A DNA stretch of 64,000 nt from Pseudomonas weihenstephanensis (GCF_001043055.1 NZ_JYLF01000006.1:202449-266448), one strand, 5' to 3'; shown: positions 1 to 14,411, counted from the stretch's first letter. The notes: generated from the sequence alone by a model not told the origin. Program-made: numbers and translations.

Positions 1-2
1 GA

Positions 3-137
3 TTACACGATGTTTAACTCGGCTTTTTCGTCTTCGCTGAGCTGTAATGCTTCAATTCGTTGTTCTTCGGTTTCAGCGTGTTGAAGTTCACTGTCGGGAA
101 GTTCGGCCCCGATGAAGCCGCGTACCATATAGCCCAT
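3..137 (-). CDS. small acidic hypothetical protein, 44 aa
   Basis: A complete 44-codon frame runs from ATG at 137 to TAA at 3. An A-rich AAAAAGGT ribosome-binding stretch lies about 9 bases upstream of the start. The product begins MGYMVRGFIG and its second half is rich in Glu, Gln and Ala, ending LNIV. No signal peptide or membrane segment is visible. I do not recognise the family and propose no function. The codon pattern is ordinary for the region. Because it sits at the window edge, its downstream neighbours cannot be judged. Confidence 0.45.
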   Translation of the reverse strand: MGYMVRGFIGAELPDSELQHAETEEQRIEALQLSEDEKAELNIV

Positions 138-584
138 GATGAATTACCTTTTTGTTAGAAGTAGTGAATGGGGTGGTTAAGGTGACTCTTTCAAGTTGCG
201 GGGTCAATTTATGGCGGTGAAGAATGGGTGTCAATGCAAGGGTGGGTGTGCCTGCGGAAGGATTAAGAAGTGCGTTTACTTATCTGCACATATTTACAAA
301 TGTTTATAGCGTTGACACGCCAAACTATTAAACAGTGAGGCGCGGATGTTGATGTAGGCAGCCTGTGGCCGGGGCCCGTTGGGGTAGGGGGTGCATACAG
401 ATAGGAAGCGCTGATACGACTGGCGGGGTTGCGGTTTTAAACGCGTGGCCTGGATCGCAAGAACAGGTGGGACAACGCAAGGCAATTTAGTGATTTGAGG
501 GTTTATCGATCTCTACAAAAGGATGCGTCTTGGTCGAGAGAGGGGCTGTACCCGGTGAAGCGGGTGTGTGAGCCTTACCGTGAG
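138..584. other. intergenic region, no gene seen
   Basis: About 450 bases between the small gene at the left edge and the nuoN terminator. A 63-codon minus-strand frame at 294-485 has no ribosome-binding site and unconvincing composition. The region probably holds the promoter of the small gene. I see no RNA gene or repeat. Confidence 0.5.
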
Positions 585-624
585 CAAAAAAATACCCCGT
601 GAAAGCCAGGCTTTCACGGGGTAT
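585..624 (-). terminator. rho-independent terminator of the nuo operon
   Basis: Perfect inverted repeat, arms ATACCCCGTGAAAGCC and its complement, at 592-624. On the minus strand a run of seven T follows immediately (585-591). It lies 17 bases beyond the nuoN stop codon and closes the nuo operon. Confidence 0.9.
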
Positions 625-641
625 GGTTCAACCACGACTGT

Positions 642-2111
642 TTAGCCCATAAGGCCCAAGGTTGCGCGTTGTACAAGTTCCAGCATCGGCTGCGGGTACA
701 CGCCCAGGAAGAACACCAGTACCGAAACTGCCAGCAGCATGACGCCGCCTGCTTTCTGCTCCCAGTTCAGCGGAGCGTCGTGGCGATGCAATTTTGGTTC
801 AACCAGATACAGGGTCACCATCACACGCAGGTAGTAGAACACGCCGATGGCGCTGCCCAGGATCAAGGACGCTACCAGCCACCATTGATGAGCCTCAACA
901 CCTGTCGCGATGATGTAGAACTTGCCGATAAAGCCTGCGGTCAGCGGGATGCCGGCCAGCGAGAGCATCATCACGGTCATCACCGCGGTCAGGTACGGAC
1001 GGCGCCAGAACAGGCCGCGGTACTCGTACAGCGCATCGGCGTCACGGCCTTTGTACGGCGAGGACATCAGGGTGATCACACCGAATGCACCCAGGCTGGT
1101 GAGCACGTAGGTGATCAGGTACACACCGATGGCTTCCATGGCCATGCCTTTGCTCGCCACGAGGGCGATCAGCAGGTAGCCGAAGTGAGCGATGGAGGAG
1201 TAACCCAGCAGACGCTTGAGGTTGTTCTGGGTCAGGGCCAGCAAGTTACCAAACAGGATCGAAGCAATCGCGATCACGGTCAGCACATCGCTCATCACCC
1301 CCGTCGTGGCCGACGGAGTGATTTGGAACAGACGCACCATTACCGCAAACACGGCCACTTTCGACGCAGTCGCCAGGAACGCAGCCACTGGTGCCGGAGC
1401 ACCTTCGTACACGTCCGGCGTCCACAAGTGGAAAGGTACCAGCGACAGTTTGAATGCCAGGCCGACCAGCATCATGCCAAGACCCAGCTGGGCCAATGGC
1501 GCAGGTACGCCAGTGGCTGCCAGAGCCTGACCGATACCGCTGAAGCTCAGGCTACCGGCTTCGGCGTATAGCAAAGCCATACCAAACAACAGGAACGCAG
1601 AACCGGCGGCCGACAGCACCATGTACTTGATACCGGCTTCCAGCGAACGCTTGTTGAAGAAGGCATAAGCCACCAGACCGTAAACCGGCACCGACAGCAG
1701 CTCCAGGCCGATAAACAAACCAGCCAGATGCTGTGCGCTGACCAGAACAATACCGCCGGTCGCAGCCAGCAGCATGAGCAGGTACAGCTCTTCGCGATTG
1801 CCCGGATAACCCGTGCCGCCTTCGCCCAGGTAGGCGTGAGCCAACGTGACACAGGCCAACGTCGCGGCCAGAATCAGCCCGATGTAGAGATAGGCGAAGT
1901 TGTCCATCATCAACAGCGGGGTGACTGCCAGTGGCGCGACTTTCAACGCCGGGAAAATCGACAGCAGGGCCAGGTTAAGCCCCGCCACCGAGAGCAGGAA
2001 GGTTTGCGAGTGGTTGCGGCGCCACGCGATTGCCAGCATCACCACCACAACGGTGAGGCTGGTAATCAGCAGCGGAGCAAGCGCGATAAAGTGTTGGATC
2101 GTGAATTCCAT
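642..2111 (-). CDS. nuoN: NADH-quinone oxidoreductase subunit N
   Basis: Membrane antiporter-like subunit of respiratory complex I, one of three proton-channel subunits (with NuoL and NuoM) in the inner membrane. The 489-residue product begins [15 protein letters not shown] and is hydrophobic throughout, with the many transmembrane helices expected. Conserved channel features are visible: a Lys in the [16 protein letters not shown] segment and the [15 protein letters not shown] segment. A longer frame to 2174 exists, but the ATG at 2111 matches the family start. It is the last gene of the operon, 7 bases after nuoM, and ends at a strong terminator. Confidence 0.97.
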   Translation of the reverse strand: MEFTIQHFIALAPLLITSLTVVVVMLAIAWRRNHSQTFLLSVAGLNLALLSIFPALKVAPLAVTPLLMMDNFAYLYIGLILAATLACVTLAHAYLGEGGTGYPGNREELYLLMLLAATGGIVLVSAQHLAGLFIGLELLSVPVYGLVAYAFFNKRSLEAGIKYMVLSAAGSAFLLFGMALLYAEAGSLSFSGIGQALAATGVPAPLAQLGLGMMLVGLAFKLSLVPFHLWTPDVYEGAPAPVAAFLATASKVAVFAVMVRLFQITPSATTGVMSDVLTVIAIASILFGNLLALTQNNLKRLLGYSSIAHFGYLLIALVASKGMAMEAIGVYLITYVLTSLGAFGVITLMSSPYKGRDADALYEYRGLFWRRPYLTAVMTVMMLSLAGIPLTAGFIGKFYIIATGVEAHQWWLVASLILGSAIGVFYYLRVMVTLYLVEPKLHRHDAPLNWEQKAGGVMLLAVSVLVFFLGVYPQPMLELVQRATLGLMG

Positions 2112-2118
2112 AGCGCTC

Positions 2119-3651
2119 TTACCGGGCCGAAGCGAGTTGAGTGAAGGCGGTGCCGATCCATTGCTGCACGCCATTCATGGTGGCAGCCGAGGTATCGAGG
2201 AACGGTTGTGGGTACACGCCGATGAAAATCAGCAGTACCGCCAGACCGAGCACCATGATCAGTTCACGTGCATCCATACCGGCCAGTACAGCGTCCGATT
2301 TGGAAGGGCCGAAATAGGCGCGGTGAATCATGATCAGCGAGTAGACCGAACCAAACACCAGACCGGTCGTTGCAATCGCCGTGACCCAAGGGAAGTGTGC
2401 AAACGAGCCCATCAGAATCAGGAACTCACCGACGAAGTTACCGGTGCCCGGCAAGCCCAGCGAAGCGGCCGCGAAAAACAGACTGATGGCCGGCAAGTAA
2501 GCGATCTTGGACCACAGTCCACCCATTTCACGCATGTCGCGGGTGTGCAGACGTTCGTACAGTTGACCGCTGAGGATAAACAGCGCGGCTGCCGAAACAC
2601 CGTGGGCCAACATCTGGATCACCGCGCCTTGAAGGGCCAGCAGGCTACCGGAGTAGATACCGATCAGTACAAAGCCCATGTGCGAAACGCTGGAGAAAGC
2701 GATCAGACGCTTGATGTCGGTTTGTGCGAAGGCCAGGAACGCACCGTAGAAAATCCCGATCAGACCCAGGGTCATGGCAATCGGCGCAAACTCGGCCGAC
2801 GCATTCGGGAACAGCGGTAAGGCAAAACGCAGCAGACCATAGGCAGCGGTCTTCAACAGGATACCGGCCAGATCGACCGAGCCTGCGGTAGGCGCCTGTG
2901 CGTGAGCATCCGGCAGCCAGGAGTGGAACGGCACAACCGGCAGCTTCACGGCAAAGGCAATGAAGAAGCCGAGCATCAGGATGTACTCGGTGGTGAGCGA
3001 CATCTTGGTTTTTAACAACTCGGCGTAGCTGAAGGTAATGACGCCGGTGTTGTTGAAGTTGACCAGTACCAGGCCCAGGATCGCCACCAACATGATCAGA
3101 CCTGAGGCCTGAGTGAAGATGAAGAACTTGGTGGCGGCGTAGATACGGGTTTTCTTGCCGTCGGATGAACTGTGACCCCAGAGCGCAATGAGGAAGTACA
3201 TCGGTACCAGCATCATTTCCCAGAAGAAGAAGAACATGAACAGGTCGATGGCGAGGAACACGCCCACTACACCGCCCAGGATCCACATCAGGTTCAGGTG
3301 GAAGAAGCCCACGTGACGCTGAATTTCTTTCCAGGAGCACAACACCGACAGCACACCGAGCAAGCCGGTGAGCAGGATCATCAGCAGCGACAGGCCATCG
3401 AGTGCCAGGTGCACACTGATGCCGAAGCGTTCGATCCAGGTGTGCTGGAACTCAAGCGCCCAGGTCGGAGCGACGCCGGGGTTGGGTGCCAGTGAATAGT
3501 TACCTTGAGACCACAGCCAAAGGCCGAGGGCAAGTTCAAGGGACATGGTCAGCAATGCAATCCAGCGGGGCAGGGTGGAGCCGAAACGCTCACCCAGCCA
3601 GCACAGGAGGCCGCCGATAAAGGGGATCAGGATTAGCCAAGGCAGAATCAT
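2119..3651 (-). CDS. nuoM: NADH-quinone oxidoreductase subunit M
   Basis: Second antiporter-like proton-pumping subunit of complex I, 510 residues, entirely membrane embedded. The antiporter signature is clear: the [20 protein letters not shown] segment carries the conserved channel Glu, and the [19 protein letters not shown] segment carries the conserved Lys and the broken-helix region. It begins [14 protein letters not shown]. It sits between nuoL and nuoN with short gaps and is co-transcribed with them. Length and start fit the family. Confidence 0.97.
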   Translation of the reverse strand: MILPWLILIPFIGGLLCWLGERFGSTLPRWIALLTMSLELALGLWLWSQGNYSLAPNPGVAPTWALEFQHTWIERFGISVHLALDGLSLLMILLTGLLGVLSVLCSWKEIQRHVGFFHLNLMWILGGVVGVFLAIDLFMFFFFWEMMLVPMYFLIALWGHSSSDGKKTRIYAATKFFIFTQASGLIMLVAILGLVLVNFNNTGVITFSYAELLKTKMSLTTEYILMLGFFIAFAVKLPVVPFHSWLPDAHAQAPTAGSVDLAGILLKTAAYGLLRFALPLFPNASAEFAPIAMTLGLIGIFYGAFLAFAQTDIKRLIAFSSVSHMGFVLIGIYSGSLLALQGAVIQMLAHGVSAAALFILSGQLYERLHTRDMREMGGLWSKIAYLPAISLFFAAASLGLPGTGNFVGEFLILMGSFAHFPWVTAIATTGLVFGSVYSLIMIHRAYFGPSKSDAVLAGMDARELIMVLGLAVLLIFIGVYPQPFLDTSAATMNGVQQWIGTAFTQLASAR

Positions 3652-3689
3652 GACGGGCTCAATTCCTTTCGCAAAGTCGAAGGTTCATA

Positions 3690-5539
<1,850 letters not shown>

Positions 5540-5543
<4 letters not shown>

Positions 5544-5848
5544 CCGCGCATCTCACTGGCAGCATCGATATCAAGCGTGTGGAAGCGGCGATACAGTTGC
5601 AGCAGGATCGCCAGGCCAATACTGGCCTCGGCCGCTGCCAGGGTGATCACCAGGATGAACATCACTTGCCCATCCGGCTGCGCCCAACGTGCACCCGCCA
5701 CAATGAACGCCAGTGCAGCGGCGTTCATCATGATTTCCAGACTCATCAACACGAAGAGAATATTACGGCGAACCATCAGTCCAACCAGACCGAGGCAGAA
5801 CAGGATGCCCGCGACTGCGAGACCATGTTCGAGAGGTATTGATGGCAT
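5540..5848 (-). CDS. nuoK: NADH-quinone oxidoreductase subunit K
   Basis: Small three-helix membrane subunit of complex I, 102 residues, related to MrpC. The conserved membrane Glu residues needed for proton transfer are visible in [15 protein letters not shown] and in the [18 protein letters not shown] helix. It begins [17 protein letters not shown]. The stop overlaps the nuoL start by four bases, and nuoJ ends one base upstream of its start codon. This is the compact spacing typical of this operon. Confidence 0.97.
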
Positions 5849-5849
5849 G

Positions 5850-6353
5850 TTATTGCTCCTTCGCCTCAGTGCGGCCCAAGTGGAACGCCGTCACGGCTGC
5901 GGCAAGCAACAGCATCGAGGCGAGTTCGACCACTAGCAGATACGGGCCGAACAGGCTGACGCCCACGGCTTTTGCATCGATGGTGGTTTGACCGATTGCG
6001 GCACCGCTCGACTGGGCGAACAGCACGTACAGCAGTTCGGCCAGCAGGATGGCGGACAGAATGCTCGGTCCGACCCAGATACCGGGCTTGAGCCAATGGC
6101 GCTCCTGAGTCACCGAGGCCGGGCCTTGGTTGAGCATCATCACCACAAACACGAACAGCACCATGATGGCACCGGCGTAGGCGATCACTTCGAGCACACC
6201 GGCAAAGGGTGCACCGAGGCTGAAGAATGTCATCGCCACGGCAATCAGCGAAATAATCAGGTAGAGCAGGGCGTGCACAGGGTTGGTGTTGGTGATCACG
6301 CGTAGCGTGGACACGACAGCGACACCCGATGCGAAATAGAAAGCGAATTCCAT
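5850..6353 (-). CDS. nuoJ: NADH-quinone oxidoreductase subunit J
   Basis: Membrane subunit of complex I, 167 residues, five predicted helices, located near the quinone-binding arm. The family hallmark [20 protein letters not shown] is present in the third helix. The protein begins [19 protein letters not shown]. It stands between nuoI (9-base gap) and nuoK. Confidence 0.97.
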   Translation of the reverse strand: MEFAFYFASGVAVVSTLRVITNTNPVHALLYLIISLIAVAMTFFSLGAPFAGVLEVIAYAGAIMVLFVFVVMMLNQGPASVTQERHWLKPGIWVGPSILSAILLAELLYVLFAQSSGAAIGQTTIDAKAVGVSLFGPYLLVVELASMLLLAAAVTAFHLGRTEAKEQ

Positions 6354-6362
6354 CGTTCTTCC

Positions 6363-6911
6363 TTAAGGCAGCAAGCTCTTCACGTTGATCGGTTCAGCTT
6401 CGTTCTGAGCAGCACCTTTCGGTTTGCCCTCAACGGCCATGCCCGCAACACGATAGAAGTTGTAATCAGGGTTCTTGCCCGGCCCTGCGATCAGCAAATC
6501 TTCTTTTTCGTACACCAGATCCTGCCGTTTGAACTCGGCCATCTCGAAATCCGGTGTCAACTGGATCGCGGTGGTCGGGCAGGCTTCCTCACACAGGCCG
6601 CAAAAAATGCAGCGTGAGAAGTTGATGCGGAAAAACTCCGGGTACCAACGGCCATCTTCGGTTTCGGCTTTTTGCAGCGAGATGCAGCCCACCGGGCACG
6701 CGACGGCGCACAGGTTGCAGGCTACACAGCGCTCTTCGCCGTCCGGGTCGCGGGTCAGGACAATACGGCCACGGTAGCGCGGAGGCAGATAGACCGGCTC
6801 TTCGGGGTATTGCAGCGTGTCACGCTTGCGGAAGGCATGGCCAAACACCATCACCAAGCTGCGAAGCTGGGTGTAGGTGCCATGCACGATGTCAAACAGA
6901 TACTTGAACAT
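6363..6911 (-). CDS. nuoI: NADH-quinone oxidoreductase subunit I, two [4Fe-4S] clusters
   Basis: Peripheral-arm ferredoxin-like subunit, 182 residues, carrying clusters N6a and N6b that pass electrons towards the quinone site. Both binding motifs are visible: [12 protein letters not shown] near residue 62 and [12 protein letters not shown] near residue 101. The N-terminal amphipathic region contacts NuoH, which is encoded just upstream. No cluster ligand is missing. Confidence 0.98.
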   Translation of the reverse strand: MFKYLFDIVHGTYTQLRSLVMVFGHAFRKRDTLQYPEEPVYLPPRYRGRIVLTRDPDGEERCVACNLCAVACPVGCISLQKAETEDGRWYPEFFRINFSRCIFCGLCEEACPTTAIQLTPDFEMAEFKRQDLVYEKEDLLIAGPGKNPDYNFYRVAGMAVEGKPKGAAQNEAEPINVKSLLP

Positions 6912-6923
6912 GGGTCTCTATCC

Positions 6924-7931
6924 TCACTGAACCGCGCCGGCAGGCGTGTTCAACAACACGACTGCGGCGGTCACCAGCAAATTGATCAGGGTCAGCGGCA
7001 GGCAGAACTTCCAGCTGAAGTCCATCACTTGGTCATACCGTGGGCGCGGAATAGAAGCGCGCAGCAGGATGAAGATCATGATGAAAAACGCGGTCTTCAG
7101 GGCGAACCAGATAAACGGAATCTGCGGCAGGATGCCGAAAGGCCCGTGCCAGCCACCGAAGAACAAAGTCACCAGCAATGCCGAGATCAACACGATCCCG
7201 ATGTATTCACCGACGAAGAACATGCCCCATTTCATGCCGGCGTATTCGATGTGGTAACCATCGGCCAGTTCCTGCTCGGCTTCTGGCTGGTCGAAAGGGT
7301 GACGGTGAGTCACGGCCACGCCAGCGATGAAGAAGGTCAGGAAACCGAAGATCTGCGGAATGATGAACCACAGGTTCTGCGCTTGGTATTCAACAATGTC
7401 GCGCATGTTGAACGAGCCTACCTGCACCACGATGCCCATCAGCGCCAGGCCCATGAACACCTCGTAGGACACGGTCTGTGCCGAGGCACGCAAGGCGCCC
7501 AGCAGGGCAAACTTGTTATTGCTTGACCAGCCGGCGAACAGCACCGCGTACACCGACAGACCGGCCATGGCGAAGAAGAACAGGATGCCGATGTTCAGAT
7601 CCGCCACACCCCAGGTCGGGGTGATCGGGATGATCGCGAAGGCAATCAGCAAGGCGCTCATGGCCACTACCGGTGCCAGGGTGAAAATCACCTTGTCGGC
7701 GAACGGCGGCGTCCAGTCTTCCTTGAAGAACATCTTGATCATGTCGGCGGCGATCTGGAACGCGCCGAACGGGCCCACGCGGTTAGGACCGTAACGGTCT
7801 TGCCACAGGGCCAGCAGACGACGTTCAACCCAACTGAGCAGCGCGCCGCATACGACAACCGCCAGCAGAATGACCACGGCTTTGACCACCGATATGATCG
7901 CGTCGATTACTTCAGGCGTGAACCAGGTCAT
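6924..7931 (-). CDS. nuoH: NADH-quinone oxidoreductase subunit H
   Basis: Membrane subunit that forms much of the quinone chamber of complex I, 335 residues and about eight helices. Recognisable family segments are [20 protein letters not shown], close to residue 35, and [19 protein letters not shown] near residue 215; these hold the acidic residues lining the quinone tunnel. The start codon overlaps the nuoG stop by four bases, so translation is likely coupled. Confidence 0.98.
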   Translation of the reverse strand: MTWFTPEVIDAIISVVKAVVILLAVVVCGALLSWVERRLLALWQDRYGPNRVGPFGAFQIAADMIKMFFKEDWTPPFADKVIFTLAPVVAMSALLIAFAIIPITPTWGVADLNIGILFFFAMAGLSVYAVLFAGWSSNNKFALLGALRASAQTVSYEVFMGLALMGIVVQVGSFNMRDIVEYQAQNLWFIIPQIFGFLTFFIAGVAVTHRHPFDQPEAEQELADGYHIEYAGMKWGMFFVGEYIGIVLISALLVTLFFGGWHGPFGILPQIPFIWFALKTAFFIMIFILLRASIPRPRYDQVMDFSWKFCLPLTLINLLVTAAVVLLNTPAGAVQ

Positions 7932-10642
7932 TGGGCTGCCTCCTGCAAACCGTCAACGGTAAGGCCAAAGATCGCAGGCGGGATACCGGCAAGCCCGACA
8001 GGCAATGCCACCAGACCCGCACCCAACTCGTCATTAATGCGCAGGGGCAGACGCAGGGTCACACCGGCAACGTTAAGGCTGAGCAGGGCGCCATCGTTGA
8101 CACCCAGGCGGTCGGCTTCAGATTTGGCCAGTGCAATGTAAGCGGCCGGGATGCGTTCCTGAACAGGTGCGGCTTTGGACGAGTTTTCTTCGCTGCCCAG
8201 CAGGTGGAAGAACGGCACCACTTGCCAGCTGCCACGTGCCGGGTTGAAAGCGCCCGGAATGTTGGCGCACCAGTTCAGTGAATCACCTGTGCTTTCGATC
8301 AGGCGGGTGCCCGGGTCGCCTGCACGGATATGCCCACCGACTTCATCCTGGAACTTGTTCCACGCTTGTGGCGAGTTCCAGCCCGGCGACCAGGCGAACG
8401 GCACTTGCTGGCGCGGTTCGACGGAGCCTGAGTAACCTTCCATCGAGAACGCGAACGCGGTGTCCGGGTCTTGTGGGGTACGCGGCTCGTGCACACTGAT
8501 GTTGGCGCGCATCGCGGTGCGGCCGCTATAACGCAGCGGTTCGCGGGCCAGTTTCATGCCCTTGATGCGGAATGCAGCGGATGGCGCTGCATCGACGATG
8601 CGGGCCAGTTCAGGTGTGCTGGCTGCCGTGGCTTGCGTGACGTGGTCGAGCAGGGTCCAGTCAACCGGCTTGTTCAGCAGGGTACTGCGCAGGGCATGCA
8701 ACCAGCGCCAGCCTTCGTGGACCAAAATGTTGGCGTCCAGGTAAGTCGGGTCGAAGACCTGGAAGAAGCGCTGGGCGCGACCTTCCTGGCTGACCAGAGT
8801 GCCGTCGCCTTCAGCAAAGCTGGCCGCTGGCAGTACCAGATCGGCACGGTCGGTGGTGGCGGTCTTCTGGTGGTCGGCAACAATCACGACCTTGGCAGCG
8901 TCCAGTGCAGCATTGACTTTGACCGCGTCAACGCGGGTGAACAGATCGTTTTCCAGCACCACGATGGCGTCGGCGTTACCGTCGATCACCGCTTGCAGGG
9001 CGGCGTCTACCGAGTCGCCCCCTAGCATGGCCAGGCCGAGGCTGTTGGCTTCCGGCACGATCAGGCTGATAGAACCGGCCTTTTCGCGCAGGTGCAAGGC
9101 TTTGGCGATGTTGCCTGCGGCTTCGATCAGGGCGTTGTTGCCCAGCGAAGTACCGGCAATGATCAGCGGGCGTTTGGCGGCGAGCAGGGCGTCGGCAATA
9201 CGCTTGGCCAGCTCCAGCGCCTCAGCGTCCAGACCGGTAACGGCCGGTGCGCTGGCATCGATGGCATGAGCCACGGCAAAACCGATGCGCGCCAGATCGT
9301 CCGGTGCCGCATGCACGCACTCTTCAGCCACGTCATCGAGTTTGGTTTCAGCCAGGCTCGCGATAAACAGCGGGTTCAGCGCGTGCTGACCGATGTTCTT
9401 CACGGCGGCGTCGAGCCAAGGCTGAACGCGCATGGCATCGGCCATTTCTTCAGCTTTGCCCTTCACCGACTGACGGACCGACAGCGCCATACGGGCAGCG
9501 GTTTGCGTCAGGTCTTCGCCCAGTACGAACACGGCGTCGTGATCTTCGATCTCGCGCATGTTCGGAACAGGCAGCGGGCTGTCTTTCAATACTTGCAGCA
9601 CCCGGCGAATGCGCGCCAGCTCACCGGCTTCGATGCCTGAGTAGAAGTGTTCGGCGCCGACCAGCTCGCGCAACGCGTAGTTGCTTTCGAGGCTGGCGCG
9701 TGGCGAGCCGATACCGACAATGTTGCGCCCGCGCAGCAGGTCAGCGGCTTTATCCAGCGCAGCGTCGAGGCTCAGCTTGGTGCCGTCGGCCAGGAGTGGC
9801 TGACGTGGACGGTCGGTACGGTTGACATAGCCATAGCCAAAGCGGCCGCGGTCACACAGGAAGTACTGGTTGACCGAGCCGTTGAAGCGGTTTTCGATAC
9901 GGCGCAATTCACCATAACGCTCGCCGGGGCTGATGTTGCAGCCGCTGGAGCAACCGTGGCAGATGCTGGGCGCGAACTGCATGTCCCACTTGCGGTTGTA
10001 ACGCTCGGAGTGGGTTTTGTCCGTGAACACGCCGGTCGGGCAGACTTCTGTGAGGTTGCCCGAGAACTCGCTTTCGAGCACACCGTCTTCAACGCGACCG
10101 AAGTACACGTTGTCGTGGGCACCGAACACACCGAGGTCAGTACCGCCTGCGTAGTCTTTATAGAAGCGCACGCAGCGGTAGCAGGCAATGCAGCGGTTCA
10201 TTTCGTGGGAAATGAACGGGCCGAGTTCCTGGTTCTGGTGAGTGCGCTTGGTGAAGCGATAACGGCGCTCGTTGTGGCCGGTCATCACGGTCATGTCTTG
10301 CAGGTGGCAGTGACCGCCTTCTTCGCACACAGGGCAGTCGTGCGGGTGGTTGGTCATCAGCCATTCGACGACGCTGGCGCGAAACACTTTCGCCTCTTCG
10401 TCTTCGATGGAAATCCAGCTTCCGTCAGTGGCCGGGGTCATGCAGGACATGACGATACGACCACGGGTGTCGTTTTCGTCGGTGTATTGCTTGACTGCAC
10501 ACTGGCGGCAGGCGCCAACACTGCCCAGGGCAGGGTGCCAGCAGAAATACGGAATATCGAGTCCTAGCGACAGACAGGCCTGTAACAGGTTGTCTGCCCC
10601 ATCGACTTCGAGCTCTTTGCCGTCTACGTGGATAGTGGCCAT
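7928..10642 (-). CDS. nuoG: NADH-quinone oxidoreductase subunit G
   Basis: Large Fe-S subunit of the NADH dehydrogenase module, 904 residues. The N-terminal 2Fe-2S domain has [15 protein letters not shown] near residues 34-48. Next come the [15 protein letters not shown] segment (His-ligated N5 region) and [10 protein letters not shown]. Near residue 228 the [15 protein letters not shown] segment supplies the N7-type cluster. The rest is the molybdopterin oxidoreductase-like fold, which has lost its cofactor in this family. It follows nuoF after a 132-base gap, the widest in the operon from nuoE to nuoN. Confidence 0.98.
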   Translation of the reverse strand: MATIHVDGKELEVDGADNLLQACLSLGLDIPYFCWHPALGSVGACRQCAVKQYTDENDTRGRIVMSCMTPATDGSWISIEDEEAKVFRASVVEWLMTNHPHDCPVCEEGGHCHLQDMTVMTGHNERRYRFTKRTHQNQELGPFISHEMNRCIACYRCVRFYKDYAGGTDLGVFGAHDNVYFGRVEDGVLESEFSGNLTEVCPTGVFTDKTHSERYNRKWDMQFAPSICHGCSSGCNISPGERYGELRRIENRFNGSVNQYFLCDRGRFGYGYVNRTDRPRQPLLADGTKLSLDAALDKAADLLRGRNIVGIGSPRASLESNYALRELVGAEHFYSGIEAGELARIRRVLQVLKDSPLPVPNMREIEDHDAVFVLGEDLTQTAARMALSVRQSVKGKAEEMADAMRVQPWLDAAVKNIGQHALNPLFIASLAETKLDDVAEECVHAAPDDLARIGFAVAHAIDASAPAVTGLDAEALELAKRIADALLAAKRPLIIAGTSLGNNALIEAAGNIAKALHLREKAGSISLIVPEANSLGLAMLGGDSVDAALQAVIDGNADAIVVLENDLFTRVDAVKVNAALDAAKVVIVADHQKTATTDRADLVLPAASFAEGDGTLVSQEGRAQRFFQVFDPTYLDANILVHEGWRWLHALRSTLLNKPVDWTLLDHVTQATAASTPELARIVDAAPSAAFRIKGMKLAREPLRYSGRTAMRANISVHEPRTPQDPDTAFAFSMEGYSGSVEPRQQVPFAWSPGWNSPQAWNKFQDEVGGHIRAGDPGTRLIESTGDSLNWCANIPGAFNPARGSWQVVPFFHLLGSEENSSKAAPVQERIPAAYIALAKSEADRLGVNDGALLSLNVAGVTLRLPLRINDELGAGLVALPVGLAGIPPAIFGLTVDGLQEAAQ

Positions 10643-10774
10643 GGTTCAAAGATCTTCGTTGGCCCGGTGTCAGCGGGCGTGGCTAATGGAATCTTGTTAT
10701 GCGTTCGAAGCAACCCAGCCTTACGGCGTTATCGAACGATCAGAGAGCGGCACGGACCGCCCTCAGTCAGAGCG

Positions 10775-12130
10775 TTACGCGCCGATAACAATCGGGCGTG
10801 CCAGAGGCGGAACACCGGGGGTTGCTTGCGCAATACCGGCTTCAAACTCTGGACGGAAGTACTTGATCGCGCTGCCCAAAGGCTCCACGGCACCCGGTGC
10901 GTGTGCACAGAACGTCTTGCCAGGGCCGAGGAAGCCGACCAGACCCAGCAGGGTCTCGATATCGCCGGGCTGACCTTCGCCGTGCTCGATTGCCATCAGC
11001 AGCTTGACGCTCCAGGGCAGACCATCACGGCAAGGGGTGCAGAACCCGCACGATTCGCGCGCAAAGAATTGTTCCATGTTGCGCAGCAAGGACACCATGT
11101 TGACGCTGTCGTCGACGGCCATCGCCAGACCGGTACCCATTCGGGTGCCGACTTTAGCAATACCACCGGCGTACATTTGTGCGTCCAGGTGTTCAGGCAG
11201 CAAAAAGCCCGTACCGGCGCCGCCTGGCTGCCAGCACTTGAGCTTGAAACCGTCGCGCATGCCACCGGCGTAATCTTCGAACAGCTCGCGTGCAGTCACG
11301 CCGAACGGCAGTTCCCACAGGCCGGGGTTCTTCACTTTGCCGGAGAAGCCCATCAGCTTGGTGCCGTGGTCTTCGCTGCCTTCGCGGGCGAGGGATTTGT
11401 ACCAGTCAACGCCGTTGCCGATGATGGCCGGTACGTTGCACAGGGTTTCAACGTTGTTCACGCAGGTGGGCTTGCCCCATACGCCCACAGCAGCCGGGAA
11501 TGGCGGCTTGGAACGCGGGTTGGCGCGACGGCCTTCGAGGGAGTTGATCAGTGCGGTTTCTTCGCCGCAGATGTAACGCCCCGCGCCGGTGTGCACGAAC
11601 AGTTCGAAGTCAAAGCCCGACCCTAGAATGTTCTTGCCCAGCAGGCCTGCTGCTTTGGCTTCTTCGACGGCGCGGCGCAGGTGTACGGCGGCAGTGGTGT
11701 ATTCGCCACGCAGGAAGATATAGCCGCGGTAGGTTTTCAGCGCACGGGCACTGATCAACATGCCTTCGATCAGCAGATGGGGCAGTTGCTCCATCAGCAT
11801 GCGGTCTTTCCAGGTGTTGGGTTCCATTTCATCGGCGTTACACAGCAGGTAACGGATGTTCATGGATTCGTCTTTGGGCATCAGCCCCCACTTCACGCCT
11901 GTGGGGAAGCCCGCACCGCCGCGACCCTTGAGGCCGGCGTCTTTCACGGTCTGGACGATATCGTCCTGAGCCATGTCGGCGAAAGCTTTGCGCGCAGCGG
12001 CGTAACCGTCTTTGGCCTGGTATTCGTCGAGCCACACAGGCTCGCCGTCGTCACGCAGGCGCCAGGTCAACGGGTGGGTTTCTGCCGAACGCTTGATCAG
12101 GTTGGCAGGGCCGAAAGAAGTCAGGCTCAT
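10775..12130 (-). CDS. nuoF: NADH-quinone oxidoreductase subunit F, NADH- and FMN-binding
   Basis: Flavoprotein subunit of complex I that takes a hydride from NADH to FMN, 451 residues. The glycine-rich nucleotide-binding segment [16 protein letters not shown] lies near residue 65, and [19 protein letters not shown] near residue 175. The ligands of cluster N3 are visible as [12 protein letters not shown] near residue 354, plus a later FCAHAPG. The ATG overlaps the nuoE stop by four bases. Confidence 0.98.
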   Translation of the reverse strand: MSLTSFGPANLIKRSAETHPLTWRLRDDGEPVWLDEYQAKDGYAAARKAFADMAQDDIVQTVKDAGLKGRGGAGFPTGVKWGLMPKDESMNIRYLLCNADEMEPNTWKDRMLMEQLPHLLIEGMLISARALKTYRGYIFLRGEYTTAAVHLRRAVEEAKAAGLLGKNILGSGFDFELFVHTGAGRYICGEETALINSLEGRRANPRSKPPFPAAVGVWGKPTCVNNVETLCNVPAIIGNGVDWYKSLAREGSEDHGTKLMGFSGKVKNPGLWELPFGVTARELFEDYAGGMRDGFKLKCWQPGGAGTGFLLPEHLDAQMYAGGIAKVGTRMGTGLAMAVDDSVNMVSLLRNMEQFFARESCGFCTPCRDGLPWSVKLLMAIEHGEGQPGDIETLLGLVGFLGPGKTFCAHAPGAVEPLGSAIKYFRPEFEAGIAQATPGVPPLARPIVIGA

Positions 12131-12624
12131 GGGTAGCCCTCCAGCAACGTGGCGACGCCAGCAGGCTGCACGTCACCGAATGTGTCGTCGTCGATCATCA
12201 ACGCCGGCGCCTTGTCGCAGTTGCCCAGGCAGCACACCGGCAGCAGCGTGAAGCGCCCGTCCGCAGTGGTTTGGCCCAGGCCGATGCCCAGCTTGCTCTG
12301 GATTTCGCCGACCACCGACTCGTGGCCGCCGATGTAGCAGACCATGCTGTCGCATACACGGATGATGTGGCGGCCCACCGGCTGGCGGAAGATCTGGCTG
12401 TAGAACGTGGCCACGCCTTCAACGTCGCTGGCCGGAATGCCCAGCAGTTCGCCAATGGCGTACACCGCGCCGTCCGGCACCCAGCCGCGCTCCTTCTGAA
12501 CAATCTTCAGGGCTTCGATCGACGCTGCGCGTGGATCTTCGTAGTGATGCATCTCGTGCTCGATGGCCGAGCGCTCGGTTTCGCTCAGGGCGAAACGGTC
12601 TGTCTGGATAAGCGTGCTGTTCAT
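12127..12624 (-). CDS. nuoE: NADH-quinone oxidoreductase subunit E, [2Fe-2S]
   Basis: Thioredoxin-fold 2Fe-2S subunit (cluster N1a) of the NADH dehydrogenase module, 165 residues. The four cysteine ligands are visible in VCDSMVC near residue 92 and [12 protein letters not shown] near residue 132. It starts [17 protein letters not shown], two bases after the nuoCD stop, and overlaps nuoF at its end. It pairs with NuoF in the assembled complex. Confidence 0.98.
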   Translation of the reverse strand: MNSTLIQTDRFALSETERSAIEHEMHHYEDPRAASIEALKIVQKERGWVPDGAVYAIGELLGIPASDVEGVATFYSQIFRQPVGRHIIRVCDSMVCYIGGHESVVGEIQSKLGIGLGQTTADGRFTLLPVCCLGNCDKAPALMIDDDTFGDVQPAGVATLLEGYP

Positions 12625-12626
12625 GC

Positions 12627-14411
12627 TTAGCGGTCCACGTCGGCCATAACGAAATCGATACTACCCAGGTACGCAATCAAGTCCGCGACCATTTCACCTT
12701 TGATCACCGAAGGGATCTGTTGCAGGTGCGGGAAGCTTGGGGTGCGAATCCGGGTGCGGTAGCTCATGGTGCCGCCATCGCTCGTCAGGTAATAACTGTT
12801 GATGCCCTTGGTCGCTTCGATCATCTGGAAGGATTCGTTGGCCGGCATGACCGGGCCCCACGAAACTTGCAGGAAGTGTGTGATCAAGGTCTCGATGTGC
12901 TGCAACGTGCGCTCTTTGGGCGGCGGCGTGGTCAGCGGGTGATCCGCCTTGTACGGGCCTGCTGGCATGTTGCGCATGCACTGCTCGATGATTTTCAGGC
13001 TCTGGCGCATTTCTTCGACACGCACGATGCAACGATCGTAGGCATCGCCATTGGCCGCCAGCGGGACTTCGAATTCGAAGTTTTCGTAGCCGGAGTACGG
13101 GCGCGCTTTACGCAGGTCGAAGTCGCAACCGGTCGAACGCAGGCCAGCACCGGTGACGCCCCATTCCAGGGCTTCTTTGGTGTTGTAGGCGGCAACGCCG
13201 ATGGTGCGGCCACGCAGGATGCTGTTGTCCAGAGCGGCTTTTTGGTATTCGTCCAGACGCTTTGGCATCCAGTCGATGAACTCTTTGACCAGGCGTTCCC
13301 AGCCGTTTGGCAGGTCGTGGGCAACGCCGCCGATGCGGTACCAGGCCGGGTGCAGACGGAAACCGGTAATGGCTTCGATCACTTTGTAGGCGCGCTGACG
13401 GTCGGTGAAGGTGAAGAACACCGGGGTCATGGCGCCTACGTCCTGGATATAAGTCCCCAGGAACAGCAGGTGGCTGGTGATGCGGAAGAACTCGGCCATC
13501 ATGATGCGGATGGTGTCGACCCGATCCGGCACCTTGATCCCGGCGAGTTTCTCGACCGAGAGCACGTACGGCAGGTTGTTCATCACGCCGCCGAGGTAGT
13601 CGATACGGTCGGTGTACGGGATGAAGCTGTGCCAGGACTGGCGCTCGGCCATTTTTTCGGCACCACGGTGGTGGTAGCCGACGTCAGGCACGCAGTCGAC
13701 GATTTCTTCGCCGTCCAGTTGCAGGATGATGCGGAAGGCACCGTGAGCCGAAGGGTGGTTCGGGCCCAGGTTGAGGAACATGTAGTCCTCGTTTTCGCCG
13801 GAACGCTTCATGCCCCAATCTTCAGGACGGAAGCGCGCGGCTTCTTCTTCCAGCTGCACTTTGGCCAGGGTCAGGCTGTACGGATCGAATTCTGTGGCAC
13901 GGGCCGGGAAGTCCTTGCGCAGCGGGTGACCTTCCCACGTCGGTGGCATCATGATGCGCGACAGGTGCGGGTGACCTTTGAAGTCGATACCGAACATGTC
14001 CCAGACTTCACGCTCGTACCAATTGGCGTTCGGCCAGATGCTGGTGATGCTCGGCACGCTCAGGTCGGTTTCGGACAGCGCCACTTTGATCATCACGTCG
14101 CTGTTACGCTCCAGCGACATCAAGTGGTAGAAGACAGTGAAGTCTGCGCCTGATGGCAAGCCCTGACGCTTGGTACGCAGACGCTCGTCCACACCGTGCA
14201 GGTCATAGAGCATGACGTAAGGTTTTGGCAGGTTGCGCAAGAAGGTCAGGACTTCAACCAGTTTGGCGCGGGTAACCCAAAGCACCGGCATGCCGGTGCG
14301 CGTGGCCTGGGCGGTGAACGCCTCGGGGCCAAAACGGGTATTGAGTTCGACAACCACATCTTGGTCGTCAGCCTTGTAAGGCGGGATGTACAGAGCGGAG
14401 CCTGTAGTCAT
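12627..14411 (-). CDS. nuoCD: NADH-quinone oxidoreductase subunits C and D, fused
   Basis: Fusion of the 30-kDa (NuoC) and 49-kDa (NuoD) connecting subunits. NuoC occupies about residues 1-190 and includes [17 protein letters not shown]. NuoD follows with [20 protein letters not shown], the family signature near residue 218, and ends [11 protein letters not shown]. NuoD supplies the His and Tyr of the quinone pocket. I chose ATG at 14411 (594 residues, [17 protein letters not shown]) as the family start; an in-frame TTG at 14435 would add eight residues but has no better ribosome site. The C-D fusion is usual in gammaproteobacteria, including Pseudomonas. Confidence 0.97.
   Translation of the reverse strand: MTTGSALYIPPYKADDQDVVVELNTRFGPEAFTAQATRTGMPVLWVTRAKLVEVLTFLRNLPKPYVMLYDLHGVDERLRTKRQGLPSGADFTVFYHLMSLERNSDVMIKVALSETDLSVPSITSIWPNANWYEREVWDMFGIDFKGHPHLSRIMMPPTWEGHPLRKDFPARATEFDPYSLTLAKVQLEEEAARFRPEDWGMKRSGENEDYMFLNLGPNHPSAHGAFRIILQLDGEEIVDCVPDVGYHHRGAEKMAERQSWHSFIPYTDRIDYLGGVMNNLPYVLSVEKLAGIKVPDRVDTIRIMMAEFFRITSHLLFLGTYIQDVGAMTPVFFTFTDRQRAYKVIEAITGFRLHPAWYRIGGVAHDLPNGWERLVKEFIDWMPKRLDEYQKAALDNSILRGRTIGVAAYNTKEALEWGVTGAGLRSTGCDFDLRKARPYSGYENFEFEVPLAANGDAYDRCIVRVEEMRQSLKIIEQCMRNMPAGPYKADHPLTTPPPKERTLQHIETLITHFLQVSWGPVMPANESFQMIEATKGINSYYLTSDGGTMSYRTRIRTPSFPHLQQIPSVIKGEMVADLIAYLGSIDFVMADVDR

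Noticed and set aside
669..1571. 300-codon plus-strand frame inside nuoN
   Set aside because: It is antisense to a certain gene and is His/Gln/Arg-rich, typical of the opposite strand of GC-rich Pseudomonas coding DNA.
12720..14153. 477-codon plus-strand frame inside nuoCD
   Set aside because: Antisense shadow of a certain gene.
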